DNA of 64,000 nucleotides from positions 248,001 to 312,000 of the forward strand of contig JAHLMK010000001.1 of NCBI GenBank assembly GCA_019915135.1, given 5' to 3'. A program made the translations under genes and the position numbers. Positions 21,375 to 33,475 of the stretch are shown one piece after another. How positions within the stretch are numbered: position 1 is the first letter of the stretch; each line of letters starts with the position of its first letter. The stretch is from Strobilurus pachycystidiatus. Lineage: Eukaryota; Basidiomycota; Agaricomycetes; Agaricales; Physalacriaceae. Below the pieces are notes generated by a model that saw only the letters and a list, made by a program, of their open reading frames with translations, made no database searches and was not told where the DNA came from.

Positions 21375-22868
21375 TCACCCGGACCTGCCCTCCTCCCTCA
21401 CCCTCAGAATCTGGTTCTGCATCACCACCAACAAGCTATACGCCATCTCCACCCTCGGCATCCTCACCTTCCTCTCCCGCCCTAGGCGCACGACCGACCC
21501 CCAGATGACCTCGATCTCCATCGGCGCGCCCTTCTCGCAGTCTAGGAGGGTGGATGGTTTGTGGAATGACCAGGGCTGTCGGTGAGATGAGATGAGATGA
21601 GGGGGTTAATTGTGTGTTATGGACAGGTACGTACAGTGGAATGGCTCTCCCTCGTGAAATGCATCGCATCCGTCGCCGCCGAGGTGGGTATCCCCTCCTC
21701 GGAGTCTGGGAAGCCTAGGGCTCGCGCTGGGCCGAGTCATTAGAAACTTAGGAAGATCGTTGGGGTGATCATATCATACCTAATGATAATAGCTCCTCAA
21801 ACATCGCCTCCATCAGCGGGACGGTGTGTTCTTCCATGAGCGCCTGCGTCCCCGGATTCGCGTATGGCTCATACAACTCCCCATCCCCCTTGGGTGGAGG
21901 GCGGAATATCGCCGTTAGTGGATATCTGCGAGTTGCAACGTTAGAGTTCTAAGATTCAAACAAGAGTGCACTCGCCTAGTCAACAAACACACCGAGGCAA
22001 AGACCACATTGTACATGTTCTTGTGGAATTTCCTGCGCTGGATCTCAGGAACTACATCGACAAGGCTACCGCCCTTCTCTAACATGTCCGCAAGCCCATG
22101 CAGGACTTCCAACTCGGCAGGGGAGTTGGCGCTTGTAGTGTAGTCGTCTGGGCGGTATATGCCGCAGACGAACTTTTCCTGTATTGACGCATGAGTCATC
22201 AACACAAAGTGAAAGAGGAGGGACACATACATTAGTATCATGCTCGACCAAATCCTCCGTCTTCTGGTTCGCCAATATGAACACTGCGACGCTTATGATG
22301 CTGGGTTCCCCACCCATCCCCAGCCCTTTCAAGGTTTCATACAGATCCCGTTCAATGTTCAACCCATTCTGAAGCAGCACATACGTCGGTTGCGCAAATT
22401 CCGAGTGCAACAATGGGGCGAGGAGCGTCGAGGTGGGCATGACCTCGGGAACGCACTTCGTCACGACGATCACGTATGCGTAGGGCGTGTCCGCTGCTTC
22501 GGCGACGGTTTGGCATACTACATTGATTCAGAACGAATAATTAGGGTGTGGAGACAGTCTTCAGACGTACATCGATCAGGCCTCCACCCAAGGAAATCGC
22601 CAAACTTGCGGCTCTTGATGTCAAGGCCGCGGTCTTCCCCATTCCTTCGTCACTAAGCGTCTCCAAATACCAGCAGAGCGCGTACGCACCACGAACAAGC
22701 GTATAATTACTCCTCGCGACGACCGTGACGCGCGCCAGGCCAGAGTTCTTGAGCACGAGTGCATCTGAGCAAGTCGCGTCACGTAGATCCCAAATCTAGA
22801 GCTCAGAGCTTACAGATCGCGCCGACAGCTCCAAGGCCTATAATGAGGACGTCTTTCTTTCCTGACAT
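21375..22868 (-). CDS. Ketopantoate reductase paralog B
   Basis: Tandem paralog of the gene at 19727-21295, same strand, 79 bp upstream of its start. It begins MSGKKDVLIIGLGAVGAI, directly at the NADPH motif, so cytosolic location is likely. Then come VTVVARSNYTLV, VIVVTKCVPEVM, YVLLQNGLNIERDL, RKFHKNMYNVVFASVCLLTR and STLLDCEKGAPMEIEVIWGS, ending VREEGRSG. The intron after CLLTR (21926-21975) keeps phase only with a GC donor (ACTAG|GCGAGT); paralog A has GT at the same codon. An extra intron lies before PWSFHKPS where A has none. Each gene has therefore gained or lost an intron since duplication. Confidence 0.85.
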
Positions 22869-22972
22869 GATGATGGTGGATTGCTGATAAGGAGCCTCCG
22901 CGGCCGCGATGACTAATCCGCCATGTCAAAAATTACGAATGCTGGGGCGGGATGATGAAAGGAGACGCCCTA

Positions 22973-24588
22973 AACTTAAGTTTCGCCGGTGATCACCGGG
23001 ATGAGCATGAGCCATCGCTCGTCTTATGTCCTGCTTTCACAAAATGACACATCTATGCAAGCCTGACGTGACTTTGAGCTACAACTTGAGTATGTAGACT
23101 TATCTTGTCACTCAAGTGAAACTCAAGTTGTGAGATAGCGACTTACAGCTCGACTTGTGACTCAATCAAATGAATTTAACGTAGGTGGAGAAGGGTACGG
23201 GGTACGATAAGGCGGTAGTACAGATGCAGTGACATTGCCCTGCCTACCACAGTACAGACTGTCTACACTGAGATATTGGGATCTAATCAGTAGGAATACC
23301 AAGATTCATGAACACGACGACGTACCACAGGCACTCGTACATCGTCGGCTGAATACAGGTATACCGGGCGCTGCCTAAAGATCGTCCACGGGGTCAAACC
23401 AGCCGCTGGCGTTTAGCGACGGCGCCGGGTCCGCGCAGTCCTTGTCGTGAGAGGTGGAAATTTCTCAGAGTGTTACGTTGCCTTGGTCCGTGTCTGCAGC
23501 GTGTGTGCTCAGTTGTGTGCTCCCGTCCTATGTGCCGGATGAGTGCAATACGTGAGCGCCTTGGCTGGCGTTGTGTCTCTGCGTTCGGCTTCCAGGAGGG
23601 TCAGGCTGTCCAGTGATTCCAATCTGTCGGTGAATCAACGAGGGGAAAGAACAAAAGGCGGACTTTGAAAATTGGCCAAACACGGTCTCGTGCCCTATGC
23701 ACTTTGCACATCAGTGCGGCATGGACAAGTTGCCGTGGTTGACAGCTGACTAACCATTTGTTCTTTTCCGTTAACCACCACCACGGCGACGACGACTACA
23801 GTTTGACACCGCGCCCTACGAGACCACAGCTCATCACCGACGACGCCCTCACAGGACCACCGCAACGACGACCATCGCGCCCCATGACCAACACGGCGAT
23901 GACGACCAGCACGGCGACGACGACCACCGCGCCCCACGACCACATCACCGACAACCTCATCAGTACATTCGCCGGCGCGTCACCAGCCCAAGTCTGGCTG
24001 TGTGTCAACGCGACGAAGGACGGCTGGCCTGACTGCGTGCGTTTTTTTTCTTATAATTCTTTGCATGCTAACATTGCCGACGACAGCTACATCGTGCCCA
24101 TAATTTGACGCATTCCTTCCTCCCCAATTCCAACCGATTCGGACCAGGGCTGTGCTGCGCTAGGTCTGGGGCGTATCTTTGCGATTCCCGATCCCAGTTG
24201 AGTCCGAGTGCCGTACTTGAGTTCAGCTCGAGTTTCGTACTTGAGCTCAGCTCGAGTGCCGAACTCAAGACTAGCTCGGCTCACAACCAGATCCCAACTT
24301 GAGTGCAGCTCAAGTCCTAGCTTGAGTTCAGCTCAAGTTCAAGAATTAGGTTGCGCACTGCCGGTGAGACTTGAACTTGAGTTTCGGCTCAAGTTGCCAA
24401 CTTGATTTTGCGATGTCTCGAGTCTCGACTCGAGTCTTGTGTATCTCCCTTAGCTTAAGCCTACTATAATTAGCATAGTGTTTTCGGAATAAATGCATTT
24501 TTTTCATTGACAAGTACTGAGCACCAATGAAACATGAGATGAGCAATGGCTCATGCTCATCCCGATGATCACCGGAGTAACTTAAGCC
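22973..24588. mobile_element. 1.6-kb TIR element with subterminal CTTGAG arrays
   Basis: Left end 22973-23024 and right end 24537-24588 are 52-bp inverted repeats with about seven mismatches, sharing GGTGATCA and GGGATGAGCATGAGCCAT. Both are flanked by TA (22971-22972 and 24589-24590). Inside each end lies an array of CTTGAG/CTCAAG motifs, sparse on the left (about 23070-23165) and dense on the right (about 24195-24430). The middle (23770-23950) is GAC/CAC-rich. No transposase is seen, so this is a non-autonomous element. Confidence 0.75.
24195..24435. repeat. Palindromic CTTGAG / CTCAAG array
   Basis: Repeated units approximating acttgagttcagctcaagt occur at irregular 15-30 nt spacing. They form nested imperfect palindromes inside the right end of the TIR element. 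Confidence 0.75.
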
Positions 24589-24590
24589 TA

Positions 24591-25204
24591 GAGTGTCATC
24601 TTTTTGCGGGATTAGGATGAGTGCCCAGCAGCGATTTCAAGTATGTGTCTGGAATTTAGAAGGGGTTCAATGTCAGAAGCCATGGAATAAGCGGTGACTG
24701 TTGGCACCGGGCGCCAGTACTACTTACAGTATCATAGACACCCACACGCAAGAGTAGTGTGGTCGTTGTTATTCATAGATGGTCTCTGTATACGCCTGAA
24801 ATGTAGTCCAAATCTTTGAGTGTGGATCGTAGCCTGTAGGGCACAGAGCGAAAGGAGGACGCGACTCATCGATTCAAAACTTCAAACAATCAACAAACTT
24901 TAGGTGCCGCTCGGCATTCACGTGATTCTGCCTGTGATCGAGTTTTTCAAATTTGAATCCGAAAACAACTTGCACTCGTACCATGTATCGGGAGACTCGC
25001 GATACTACTGCCTTTCTTGATATGCCTTCCTCTCATTCCCACTACTTTGATACATGTCTAATGTCATTGGCGCCCTTCCAAAATGGAAGCTCATGAAACC
25101 TCGCCTCGCTCTCTGTGACGTACCGATAGCCTTCTAGCTCGCTCGTGCCTATAGGGCGCTTTCAGTGCGTTGATGTTTCTCTCCGTCTAACCAATACCTA
25201 CGCT
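24591..25204. other. 5' flank of the permease gene
   Basis: No coding frame is supported. The sequence runs from the mobile element to the permease start. Confidence 0.35.
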
Positions 25205-27432
25205 ATGCCTCTCCACTTCCAAGAGACACACTTTGTCGACCAGACACACAGAAATCTGAAGGTGCGCTTCTATCTCTTGAGTTATGCACGAGCTTTAGCT
25301 CCCCAGCCTCGCCACATACAGCTAATCGGCATTGGAGGCACAATTGGAACTGCGCTATTCGTACAGATTGCGGTCGCACTTCCGCTTGCTGGCCCGGGAA
25401 ACCTCCTCCTTGCATGCTGTCTCTGGTGTTTAGTCGTCTGGGGCGTAAATATATCCTTGTGTGAGCCCATCATCCTTTCCGTCTTGGACTCTGGGACTTG
25501 ACATCCACATAGGCGAGATGGTGACCTGGATACCTGTCTCGAGTCCCTTCGTTCGTCGTCTTATCTCTCTGTTCTGTCAGATTGATCACAAAATGAATAC
25601 AGGTGCGCTTCGGGGACGCATTCGTCGATCCGGCCATGGGTCTCTGCGCAGGCCTCAACTTCTTCTTCTACATGGCTTTTTGCGTCCCGTTCGAGATGAC
25701 GGCATTCAATTTGTCGCTCAATTTCTGGACGGACAAAGTACCGGTCGGTGCAGTCATCGCGTTTGTCTTTGTGGCGTATATGTAGGTGTTCGGTCATTTC
25801 AACAGTTTCACTAAGAGCACATGTCGCGATAGGGTTCTCAACTTGTTCTCCGTGAAATATTATGGAGGTATGTGACTCGTCCGGCTCTCGGTGTTTTGCA
25901 CTGACATCATTCCTCAGAGACAGAGTTCTGGCTCGCGATTGGCAAGATCGTGTTGATAATCTGCCTGTTTCTTTTCACATTCTTTACGATGATTGGCGCG
26001 AATCCTCTTCACGACCGATATGGTTTCAGGAACTGGGATCGTGAGTCGTCATCTTTGCCGGAGCTCAGGCACGTATGTTGAATGCGAATTACTTTTCAGC
26101 GTCGAAAGTACCAGTGCGACCATGATCCATGCGCTCCCAACACGGATTACTGACCAAAATCACGCAGGGGACGCCTTTCGTGGCATATAATCAACCCGGC
26201 GCCTTGGGACGCTTCCTTGGTTTCTTACGCGCTCTGCTAACGGCAGCGTTCACGATTGGAGGTCTTACCGATGTTTTGATGCAGCCATACTTGCTTAGCA
26301 TTCCTTCGCAGGTCCTGAATTCATCTCAATGACAGCGGGAGAGGCCGCCAACCCCCGACGCGTCTTGCCACGGACGTATGCGACTGTTGCGATCCGCCTC
26401 CTCGTGTTCTTCATCCTCTCCGCCCTAGCTGTCGGTACTCTTCTCCCGTACAACGACCCAAAGCTTCTGCAAGTACTGTCGGGTGAGCGCACAGGCGGAG
26501 CAGCATCGCCGTACATCATCGCCATGGAGAACATGCGTATCGAAGGTCTGGCGCATATCGTCAACGGTCTGATCATGCTCTGAATTTTCTCCGCGGGGAA
26601 CAGTTACGTCTATTGCGCGAGTAGAACGCTGTATGGCCTAGCGTTGAGCGGGCACGTACCAAGCTTCTTAGCGACGTGTACCGAGAGTGGAATTCCGGTG
26701 GCTTGTGTGGCGGTTACAATGTCAATCGCTTGCCTTGCGTTTTTGGGCGTGTCGCATACGAGTGAAGTTGTTCTTGGATGGTAGGTTCATGTCTTGACTC
26801 AAGGACCCTGTGATAACAACTCGCTTGACAGGTTCGTTGATATCGTGACCGCTAGCACTATCATCACCTATGGTATCGCAGCTTTCACCTATATAAAGTT
26901 CTACAAGGTGGGCCAAAGTACTCTCTCTATCGTCCCAGGAAGTAACGACTTTTACAGGCAATGAAGGCACAGAAGCGGTCGCGGGAAGCACTTCCCTACT
27001 ATGGCCGTTTCCAGCCATACCTGGCGTACGTGGCTCTTCGTCTCATACAATCTAGTTCAGACTCAGAACGCTCATCAGATACTTTTCTCTGGCGATGTGC
27101 GTAGTAATGACCATCCTCGTTGGCTTCCCCCTCTTTCTGCCCGGTCAATGGAACGCTTCTTCCTTCGCTTTCTCCTATGCAGTGGTTTTTTTCCTGCCAT
27201 GTATGTTTGTGGCGTATAAAGTTATTCGTCAAACGGAGGTACGTAAGCAGCTATTCGCGCTCGACGACGTATACTGATCTTATCCCAGTGGCGAAGTCCA
27301 AAAGCTATACAGTTCCTCGATAAGGAAAGGAAGAGAATCGACGACTACGAACAATTATACGCCACAGAAGAGACTATTCGGATGCGTCCTGTGACGAAGC
27401 CGGTTGACGGAACTTTGAGCAGAACTGTATAA
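25205..27432 (+). CDS. Amino-acid permease (YAT type), interrupted by TGA
   Basis: Plasma-membrane amino-acid transporter of the APC superfamily. Exon-encoded blocks are HRNLKPRHIQLIGIGG then TIGTALFV (first helix signature), VTWIPVSSPFVRFGDAFVDP, FEMTAFNLSLNFWTD, the second signature FISMTAGEAANPRRVLPRTY, FSAGNSYVYCASRTLYGLAL, WFVDIVTASTIITYGIA, and a C-terminus ending KPVDGTLSRTV. About ten hydrophobic segments are visible. The conserved block normally reading ...S-A-F-S-A-G-N-S has TGA at 26581-26583 where a Ser-type codon is expected; TCA to TGA is one change. The exon junction between GFRNWD (about 26040) and GTPFVAYN (26167) could not be phased. Either this is a recent pseudogene, or the assembly is wrong at that base. 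The start at 25205 is the likeliest. Confidence 0.75.
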
Positions 27433-27616
27433 ATTTATTACAGGTCTGTAGCTAAGTAACCACGTTGGCAAGAGACCCGCCTTCTTTGAATTGATTTCGT
27501 GAGCTAAGACATCCCGGGCGGGCATTGAAATTATTTAGGGCCGGGACATGCGCGTTAAGCGCCCAGGACTGCGCTTCCTCTTTCGCGTGCAGTCAATAGC
27601 TCTTCAGACTTCGACC

Positions 27617-28925
27617 ATGTCCAAAAAGCTCCGCTCTCTGATTCTGACGCATTTCGAACCCAGCAATTCGAGAGCCACGAAGTGGCAGATGGACGAGAAG
27701 AACAGGCATATCGTGAGTTTATTACGATCCATGGTCGCGCCATGCTAAGCGCCCCCACAGCAGTGCACCAACTGCCAAGAGGCAAAGCAGACATGCATCG
27801 CCCAGAAGACTCGCATACACTGTAGCAACCCTGTCTGTCGAGATTCGGACGCCATTTGCAGTCGCCGCACCCTCGAACTGTTTCACCATATCAAGAACTC
27901 GAAGGAGGGGCAGAAATTGACGTTTACCTATCCTCAGGTCGCGGATGAGGTGGACCGTATCTATCGTGACAGTGAAGTCGACTCGGACAGTGAAGACGAG
28001 CAGCAGGAGATCGTGATTGTCGACGAAAGAGCCTCGCGCGACAGAGTCCCCATTGACAGTCTGGAAATATTGTCTTCTCCACCCAAGAGAGCGAAGACAG
28101 AGCCATCTGATATTGGTACGTCTACGCAATGTGTGCTTTTGCCATCTTTGAGATTCTCCATAGACGATTCAGACGTTGAACTTGCAGTGCGGCCTCGCAC
28201 AAGCAACCATCGCAGCCCCGATCCACCTTGTACGCAGTTTGGCCACCCCCACGGCTTCAGACTGACTATAATCCTTCCAGCTACTGACGAAAAACTTGGA
28301 GTCGTGGCGAGGGTCAAGATCGCGGCTTTGAAAAGAGAATACAATGGTGTGTTCAACATCTAACCCGAAGATGAAATAGGTCCTCATCGAGCCTTCAGAC
28401 ACAAAGACTGCCTTGGTGAATGAGAAGGCGAAAGTATCAGGTGCGTAGATTAAACAGCAGGTATTTCTACGTGTCGTTCAACACAATCCTTAGCGCTCGA
28501 AGCAGAGAAGGGGCAGCTGAAGCGCAAGTTGGGTGAAGGTGCGATGTATCAGGCATCCCCGTCTTTGCCGTACTGATATATCTTTCTTCAGTAAACCAGT
28601 CGAGTGGTGAGTACGCCTCTTGTTGCAGCAGTGTGTTATTACCCAATCCTCACTCGCTTCAACAGGTACACAGTCGGAGATCATGAAAGAGTACCTGGCT
28701 CTCAATCTCGAAAGGAGCAGACTCATGAACGCCACCGAAAAAGCCGTGTCTTCTCGTGACGTGGGAGCCCTGGCTTCCGCTGTTGACCTACACGTAAAGA
28801 CACTCGATGGCATGGCAAACAAGCGTTTTCTCATGTTGAACGGATTCACTCATGATGGGAAGATTGGAGAGCTCTGTGACTCAGAGTCGACAGATGATAC
28901 GAAATACAAGAAACCTCGAATGTAG
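27617..28925 (+). CDS. Hypothetical protein with Cys cluster and coiled coil
   Basis: Seven exons join in phase. Exon 1 (27617-27714) ends DEKNRHI. Exon 2 begins QCTNCQEAKQTC and continues IAQKTRIHCSNPVC...IC, a compact cluster of seven cysteines that could bind zinc. It is followed by an acidic stretch (RDSEVDSDSEDEQQ) and PPKRAKTEP, a possible nuclear signal. Later small exons encode ALEAEKGQLKRKLGE and ending exon 28666-28925 encodes a helical region (LNLERSRLMNATEKAVSS). The protein ends DTKYKKPRM. I do not recognise a named family. The layout of short Cys domain, acidic linker and coiled coil suggests a nuclear protein, which is inference. Confidence 0.6.
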
Positions 28926-29036
28926 GGCAGGCTCACACGTTTGGATGTCTCGTAATTTTGAATCATACTATCATGTATCTGTTATACACATAAGATTGTC
29001 CTGTCAATTTGTGTGTCGTGGACAGCGACGTTACTG

Positions 29037-30589
29037 CTACTTATACGGATCAGACCCAATGCAGACCTCCCGATGCCCGCTCTCGGCCCAAATACTCCTC
29101 ATGCATTTCGTGGAGCACGCGACCATCCATCCACACCCAGGACACTTATGTCCCGACTGATTCTTTTTCATGAAGGGGCTTTCGCACTGCAAACCAACGT
29201 CAAAACCATCAAACAGCAAGAGAGAAGGCAAACCTTGTGATTCATACACCTCCTTCGATCGGGCTTACCGACGGCGGGATCCACAGCCCACTTCGAGCCT
29301 TCCGCCTGTATCGTGCTCTCCAGATCATCCCACATATTGCGCAAGCATTTGATCTTTTGCCGTTTCAGGCCGTCCAGTTCGGCCTCGGTGATCGCATCCA
29401 GGGCTTTGCATGCGTAACGAAGGATCTTGGGATGGTCTCGTACCCCATCCTGAATGTGAGCGGTGATGGAGGCGAGAATCCGAATGTCAGCGTAGGGGTG
29501 CTCACGCGTCGATCTTGTTAGAAAGAACAAAAGGTCGGAGAGAAACTTCTGGCGGAGCAAGATCTCGACCATATGATAATCGATGCCTTCCCCCGACTCA
29601 GAGACAAGGTCATGAATGTATATCAGAGTCTCGTTGAGGGCGGAGAAGTCTTCGATGTGGGAGCTTGGCGAGAGCGATGGGCTCGAAGAGGATGATACGA
29701 GCTTCGTCAACAGCCGGCACACCAGCGTCGCAATGCCTCCTTGGAGGAACACGTCACGAAGTCGAGGAGTCTGTAGACTTAGCAAACGCACAGTCAGTGT
29801 GCAAAATGCTGCTTGTTTATAGCATCCTTCCCCTTTGGTACAGGACTTGTCGATGCGCGCCAGGAGCTGTAAGGCGATAGGCGCAGGCACCTGTGAGAGA
29901 ATCTCTTTGAGATGGATCGAAAGGTGAGCATGCCCGGATAATGTCAGCACGAGGTCCATCGCAATGTTGCTCTCGGCACGAAAGGAAGCGGATGTAGCCA
30001 TATCCACCAACGTCCTCGCCAGAATGGGAACGACAAGTGCTTGGTGCTGAACGGCAACATCGAGACCGACGGGCGTCCGGAAGAGCATCTGGAGTACCGC
30101 CAAAGAATGTCGGGCGGCAAGCAAACCCGGCTGAGATTCCGCCTCTGGGATATCCCAATTGAACACCTGTAGAAAGTAGAGGCACCACCGAAGAAGACGC
30201 GATCTGAGGCGTCCAAGTTTTCGAACTGCATCGTCTTTTGGGATACCCGACTCGAGGAAGTCCACGACGCAGATCAAGGAAGTGAATGCCACGTCAACGA
30301 GGTCATCTGCAGTCCTACCAGTGATGAGTGAGCTAGAGGGCTTGCCACTGGCGGCAGTGTTCCAAGGCGAGGGAGCAGGGAGGCGAGGAGTTCCCAGGCA
30401 GATGTCTATGTTTTTCGCAATGGTTGGGAACGCCAGTTGAACGCGACGGGGGTCATCCGATGCTCCACATAAGTCCGGGGATAGCCCTTCAAAGAGCTCG
30501 CGGAAGACTCTGGGAGTCGACTACGTACGTGTAAGTCAGCAAGCATTTGATATGGGAGCTGCAACAACACTGACCGTTGACGAAGGCAT
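29037..30589 (-). CDS. MYND-type zinc-finger protein
   Basis: Exons on the minus strand are 30589-30575, 30520-29234 and 29186-29037. The tiny first exon encodes MPSST. The long middle exon is helical, Leu-rich and without known catalytic motifs. The last exon completes a MYND finger: CMNHKCESPF... then KCPGCGWMVACSTKCM and SIWAESGHREVC, matching C-x2-C-x5-C-x3-C-x9-H-x3-C. MYND fingers bind proline-rich partners; Agaricomycetes have large families with a helical N-terminus and C-terminal MYND. A GTACC...ACAG stretch around 29845-29770 inside exon 2 might be an extra intron, but phase does not support removing it. Confidence 0.75.
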
Positions 30590-31029
30590 TAATCGCGTAT
30601 GTGACGGAAAGTTCCAAATTCCATCTGCTCTTATACGTACGGCACGTAACAACCATGGCGCATAGACCTTTGCCAAGTCGGACCTCGGTCGTCGTTACTG
30701 GTCAAGGCGAGCAGGCGTCAATGGTCAAGGGGAGCAGAGCGTCAAGCACGGACCTTGTGGTAAATGTGTCGGTGACAACCATATTGTGATCTGGAACAAA
30801 AAGACGCCACGTGGCTGCAGACCTCTATTTCCAATGGGACAGGCCATATCGGGAGCGCGCCCGCATCTCGAGTCGACGCACACAAGACCACAGGACATAA
30901 GAACGGGAATAAGAAAGTGAGTTATAGGTTCGAGAATAGCTGCTTCACGACAATCCTCAGCCCAGAGATACGTAGTGCAAATAGTCCTTGGTTTTCATTA
31001 CAATGTCCGTTCCGCCACATCCTGATCTA
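30590..31029. other. Intergenic, no gene seen
   Basis: 5' flank of the MYND gene and 3' flank of the Ser-rich gene. Short direct repeats of ggtcaaggcgagcag type occur near 30700. Confidence 0.35.
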
Positions 31030-31869
31030 CTAGTCCAACGAGAGCTCATACTGGACACGCTGAATCCTATCATTGAGAATTTGTATGGCCGCTTTCAACT
31101 GCATGTTCTCCTCGTTGACTACTCGGAACCGTTCGGCAACTGCAGCGTCCACGATTGTGGGAACAATGTTCTGCGTGAAGTTTTGCATTGCGGCCTCCAG
31201 CTCACTTCTTGTGCTACGAACATAATGTTCAATTGTTGCTAGAACAAAGAGGAGTGAGTGCACGCACATGAACTGACTGCTGGATGTATCAGCGTCGAAG
31301 CTGGACATCATGGTGAAATCAGAGGTATGCGAGGCTTGGGATGCTTGGGCAAGGGAATTCATGCTGGCGTCGCTGGCCTGTGAGCTCCTGTGCATTTCGT
31401 AAATTATCTGTAGCATTCGATCAAGCAGTGAAATCTGACTGAATCGGGGTATTGCTCCTGTGGTCGTCAAACGAGTCCTGCGAGTAGCTAACCTGTGCTC
31501 CTCGGGGCTGACTGTGACTGAACTCGAGATCCCATCCGTCGTATGATTCCGATTGAGATTGAGATTGCGACCCATCAAATGAGTCAAGGTCCTCATTCGA
31601 GTCAACGGAGAACTGGGACGAGTCGAATTCGCCGTTCTGACTGGGTGACTCGAGGCTGACGCAATCTGAGCCACTTGCGCCACTCTGTTTACTGATGAAA
31701 AGAAACGTACGCGGAAGCATAGGATGACTGTGAGCTACTGAGGAATCGTTAGCTCTCTCTCAGACTCTCACAGAACAGGAGCTCACAAGCTGGACTCGGA
31801 ATCGTCGTACGCTGCGTCCGAGACACTCGCCTGCGAGAATGGGCCGTGGGGTAGAGGGAAGCGCTCCAT
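31030..31869 (-). CDS. Ser-rich protein with C-terminal coiled coil
   Basis: Starts MERFPLPHGPFSQASVSDAAYDD at 31869. Spliced exons give a Ser/Asp/Gln-rich region (SVDSNEDLDSFDGSQSQSQS), then a predicted helix ISLLDRMLQIIYEMHRSS, a Ser/Met stretch, and a C-terminal coiled coil (VNEENMQLKAAIQILNDRIQ) ending ELSLD. A long first intron (about 31790-31695) gives the phase that joins ESS to FKQSGASG; two shorter introns follow (31493-31436 and near 31273-31222). Several introns could be read through in one frame, so gene predictors may disagree. No family recognised; a structural or adaptor role is only suggested by composition. Confidence 0.55.
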
Positions 31870-33050
31870 CGAATGTGGAGGTTTAAAGCCACTGGGCATG
31901 TCGGTATCTGGTGGCAGAAGAAGGAGGATGTATGTTGTAAACGGAGAGACGATGAACAAAATGGGGCGCTGAAGGTGCTTTTTTATACGCCATTGTTCTA
32001 TTGTTTGCGCGGAGCCGGGTCCGAGCCTGACCTAGGGATCAGAATGATTGCACAGCGTTGCCATGAACAAAGGGAGGTCTATCCATAAGTATCGAGACGA
32101 TCCTCTGAGATGATGATCTTCAAAGTCGTGGTCGATGGTTGTTGAAGAGCAGTGTGAGAGATAAAAGTAGGCATGCAAACGAGGACCAACCTGAAATTGT
32201 GAAGGCGGTGGGTTCGAGGCCTGCTGGGGACAAATTTCGCCACATTCTTTGTTCTTCATCTATGAAGGCTCAGGAGTACCTGAAGCTTCGGACAGTCACT
32301 CACGCGTCTCATAAAGTGAATACTTCTCGGCGCTGAGCCACGGATACCACATCAAATCTCCCCATCCCCAAGCAACGAGGTTTCTACCTGGTCGTTCAAC
32401 TCCAGGCTCCAAGCAGACGGCAAACTTTTCCCTCTTTGTGAGATGTGCTCCGAAAGGATCTTACAAGTAGCTGTAAACATCAGGAAAGCGGTCCTTTGAT
32501 AAAACGGCAGCGTTAGCTCAATTTTATGTCAGAAATGAGGTAATCTCCTCAATTACCCAAGATATCGCACTTACTTACAAGTTCCCAAATTACTGAACCG
32601 TTAAGCGGTCCCCTCTGGGAAACGCATCGAATAGCTCGTCGTTATCTCATGTTTACACCGTAACGAGAGCACATTGCTTCGGTTGCTCAGATTGGATCCT
32701 TTGCTGAATGAATCACAATGGCAAACATATGATGGTAGCACGAAGACCTAATGCATTGCACAAATATAGAAGACATAGACCATACATAGATAAACAACAT
32801 AGTAATCGTGGTATGGGATGGAGAGACGACAAAAAAGGAGAATGTCTAGATGAGGATGCGGGGCAGTAAATAATTGATCCAGATCGGGGGGTGAGCCTCG
32901 GCGCCACGTCGTGAAGGTATCGTATTGCCGTGTAGGTGAGGAATGATGTTGAAAGAGTCTCAAGAGCGGCACAGAGGTGACTTCTTTGTTTCAGTCGTTG
33001 TCGGAGTCACGGGAGGTCGAGTCGTTCGTTCAAATAGAGTGAGCACCTTG
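31870..33050. other. No supported gene
   Basis: No consistent coding frame. It includes the 5' flank of the Ser-rich gene. Confidence 0.4.
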
Positions 33051-33054
33051 TATT

Positions 33055-33335
33055 GCATGCAGTGGTTGTGGTCGTCGTGGGCGCGGATGTCGTCATGTAG
33101 TTCTTGTCGTCGTCCTCACGTTCAAAGTCGTTAGTCGTCGGTTTAGATTGGAGAAGACACCTCGAATGGTATGCCGTCGTGGTGGTAGGGGTGGTCGTCA
33201 TCGTGGTAGTGGTGGTCGTCATCGTGGTAGTGGTGATCGTCGTTGTGGTGGTCATTGTCGTCGTCGTTGTGGTGGTCGTTGTCGTGGTGGTGGTGGTGGT
33301 CGTCTGTAGTCGCGGTGGTGGTGGTGGTTGTGTGG
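33055..33335 (+). repeat. GTC/GTG trinucleotide-rich array
   Basis: An imperfect trinucleotide array of gtc, gtg, atc and gta units. It contains repeated 24-30 nt blocks such as gtggtcgtcatcgtggtagt. It translates as poly-Val or poly-Thr in different frames, so the ORFs over it are artefacts. Confidence 0.85.
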
Positions 33336-33475
33336 TTGCTGGAGTCTTCTCGTCGTCGGAGCCGTGTCATTGCCATTGTGGTCGTCATGTCTCGAAAGCG
33401 TTGCTGTTAGCGTAGTTTCGCCCTGTCGCACTGCGCGTCGAGTCTTCATCTCGGTTTTGATTCCGGGTCTTGAGG

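Noticed and set aside
21960..21975. GT donor four bases inside the candidate GC-AG intron of ketopantoate reductase B
   Set aside because: It leaves the wrong phase and would break the conserved C-terminal domain; paralog A splices at the GC-equivalent position.
24195..24435. Repeats of the CTTGAG array as a CRISPR-like array
   Set aside because: Eukaryotic DNA, irregular spacing, palindromic hexamers rather than constant repeats with unique spacers, and no cas genes.
33007..33415. Poly-Thr and poly-Val ORFs
   Set aside because: Direct translation of the trinucleotide array in different frames.
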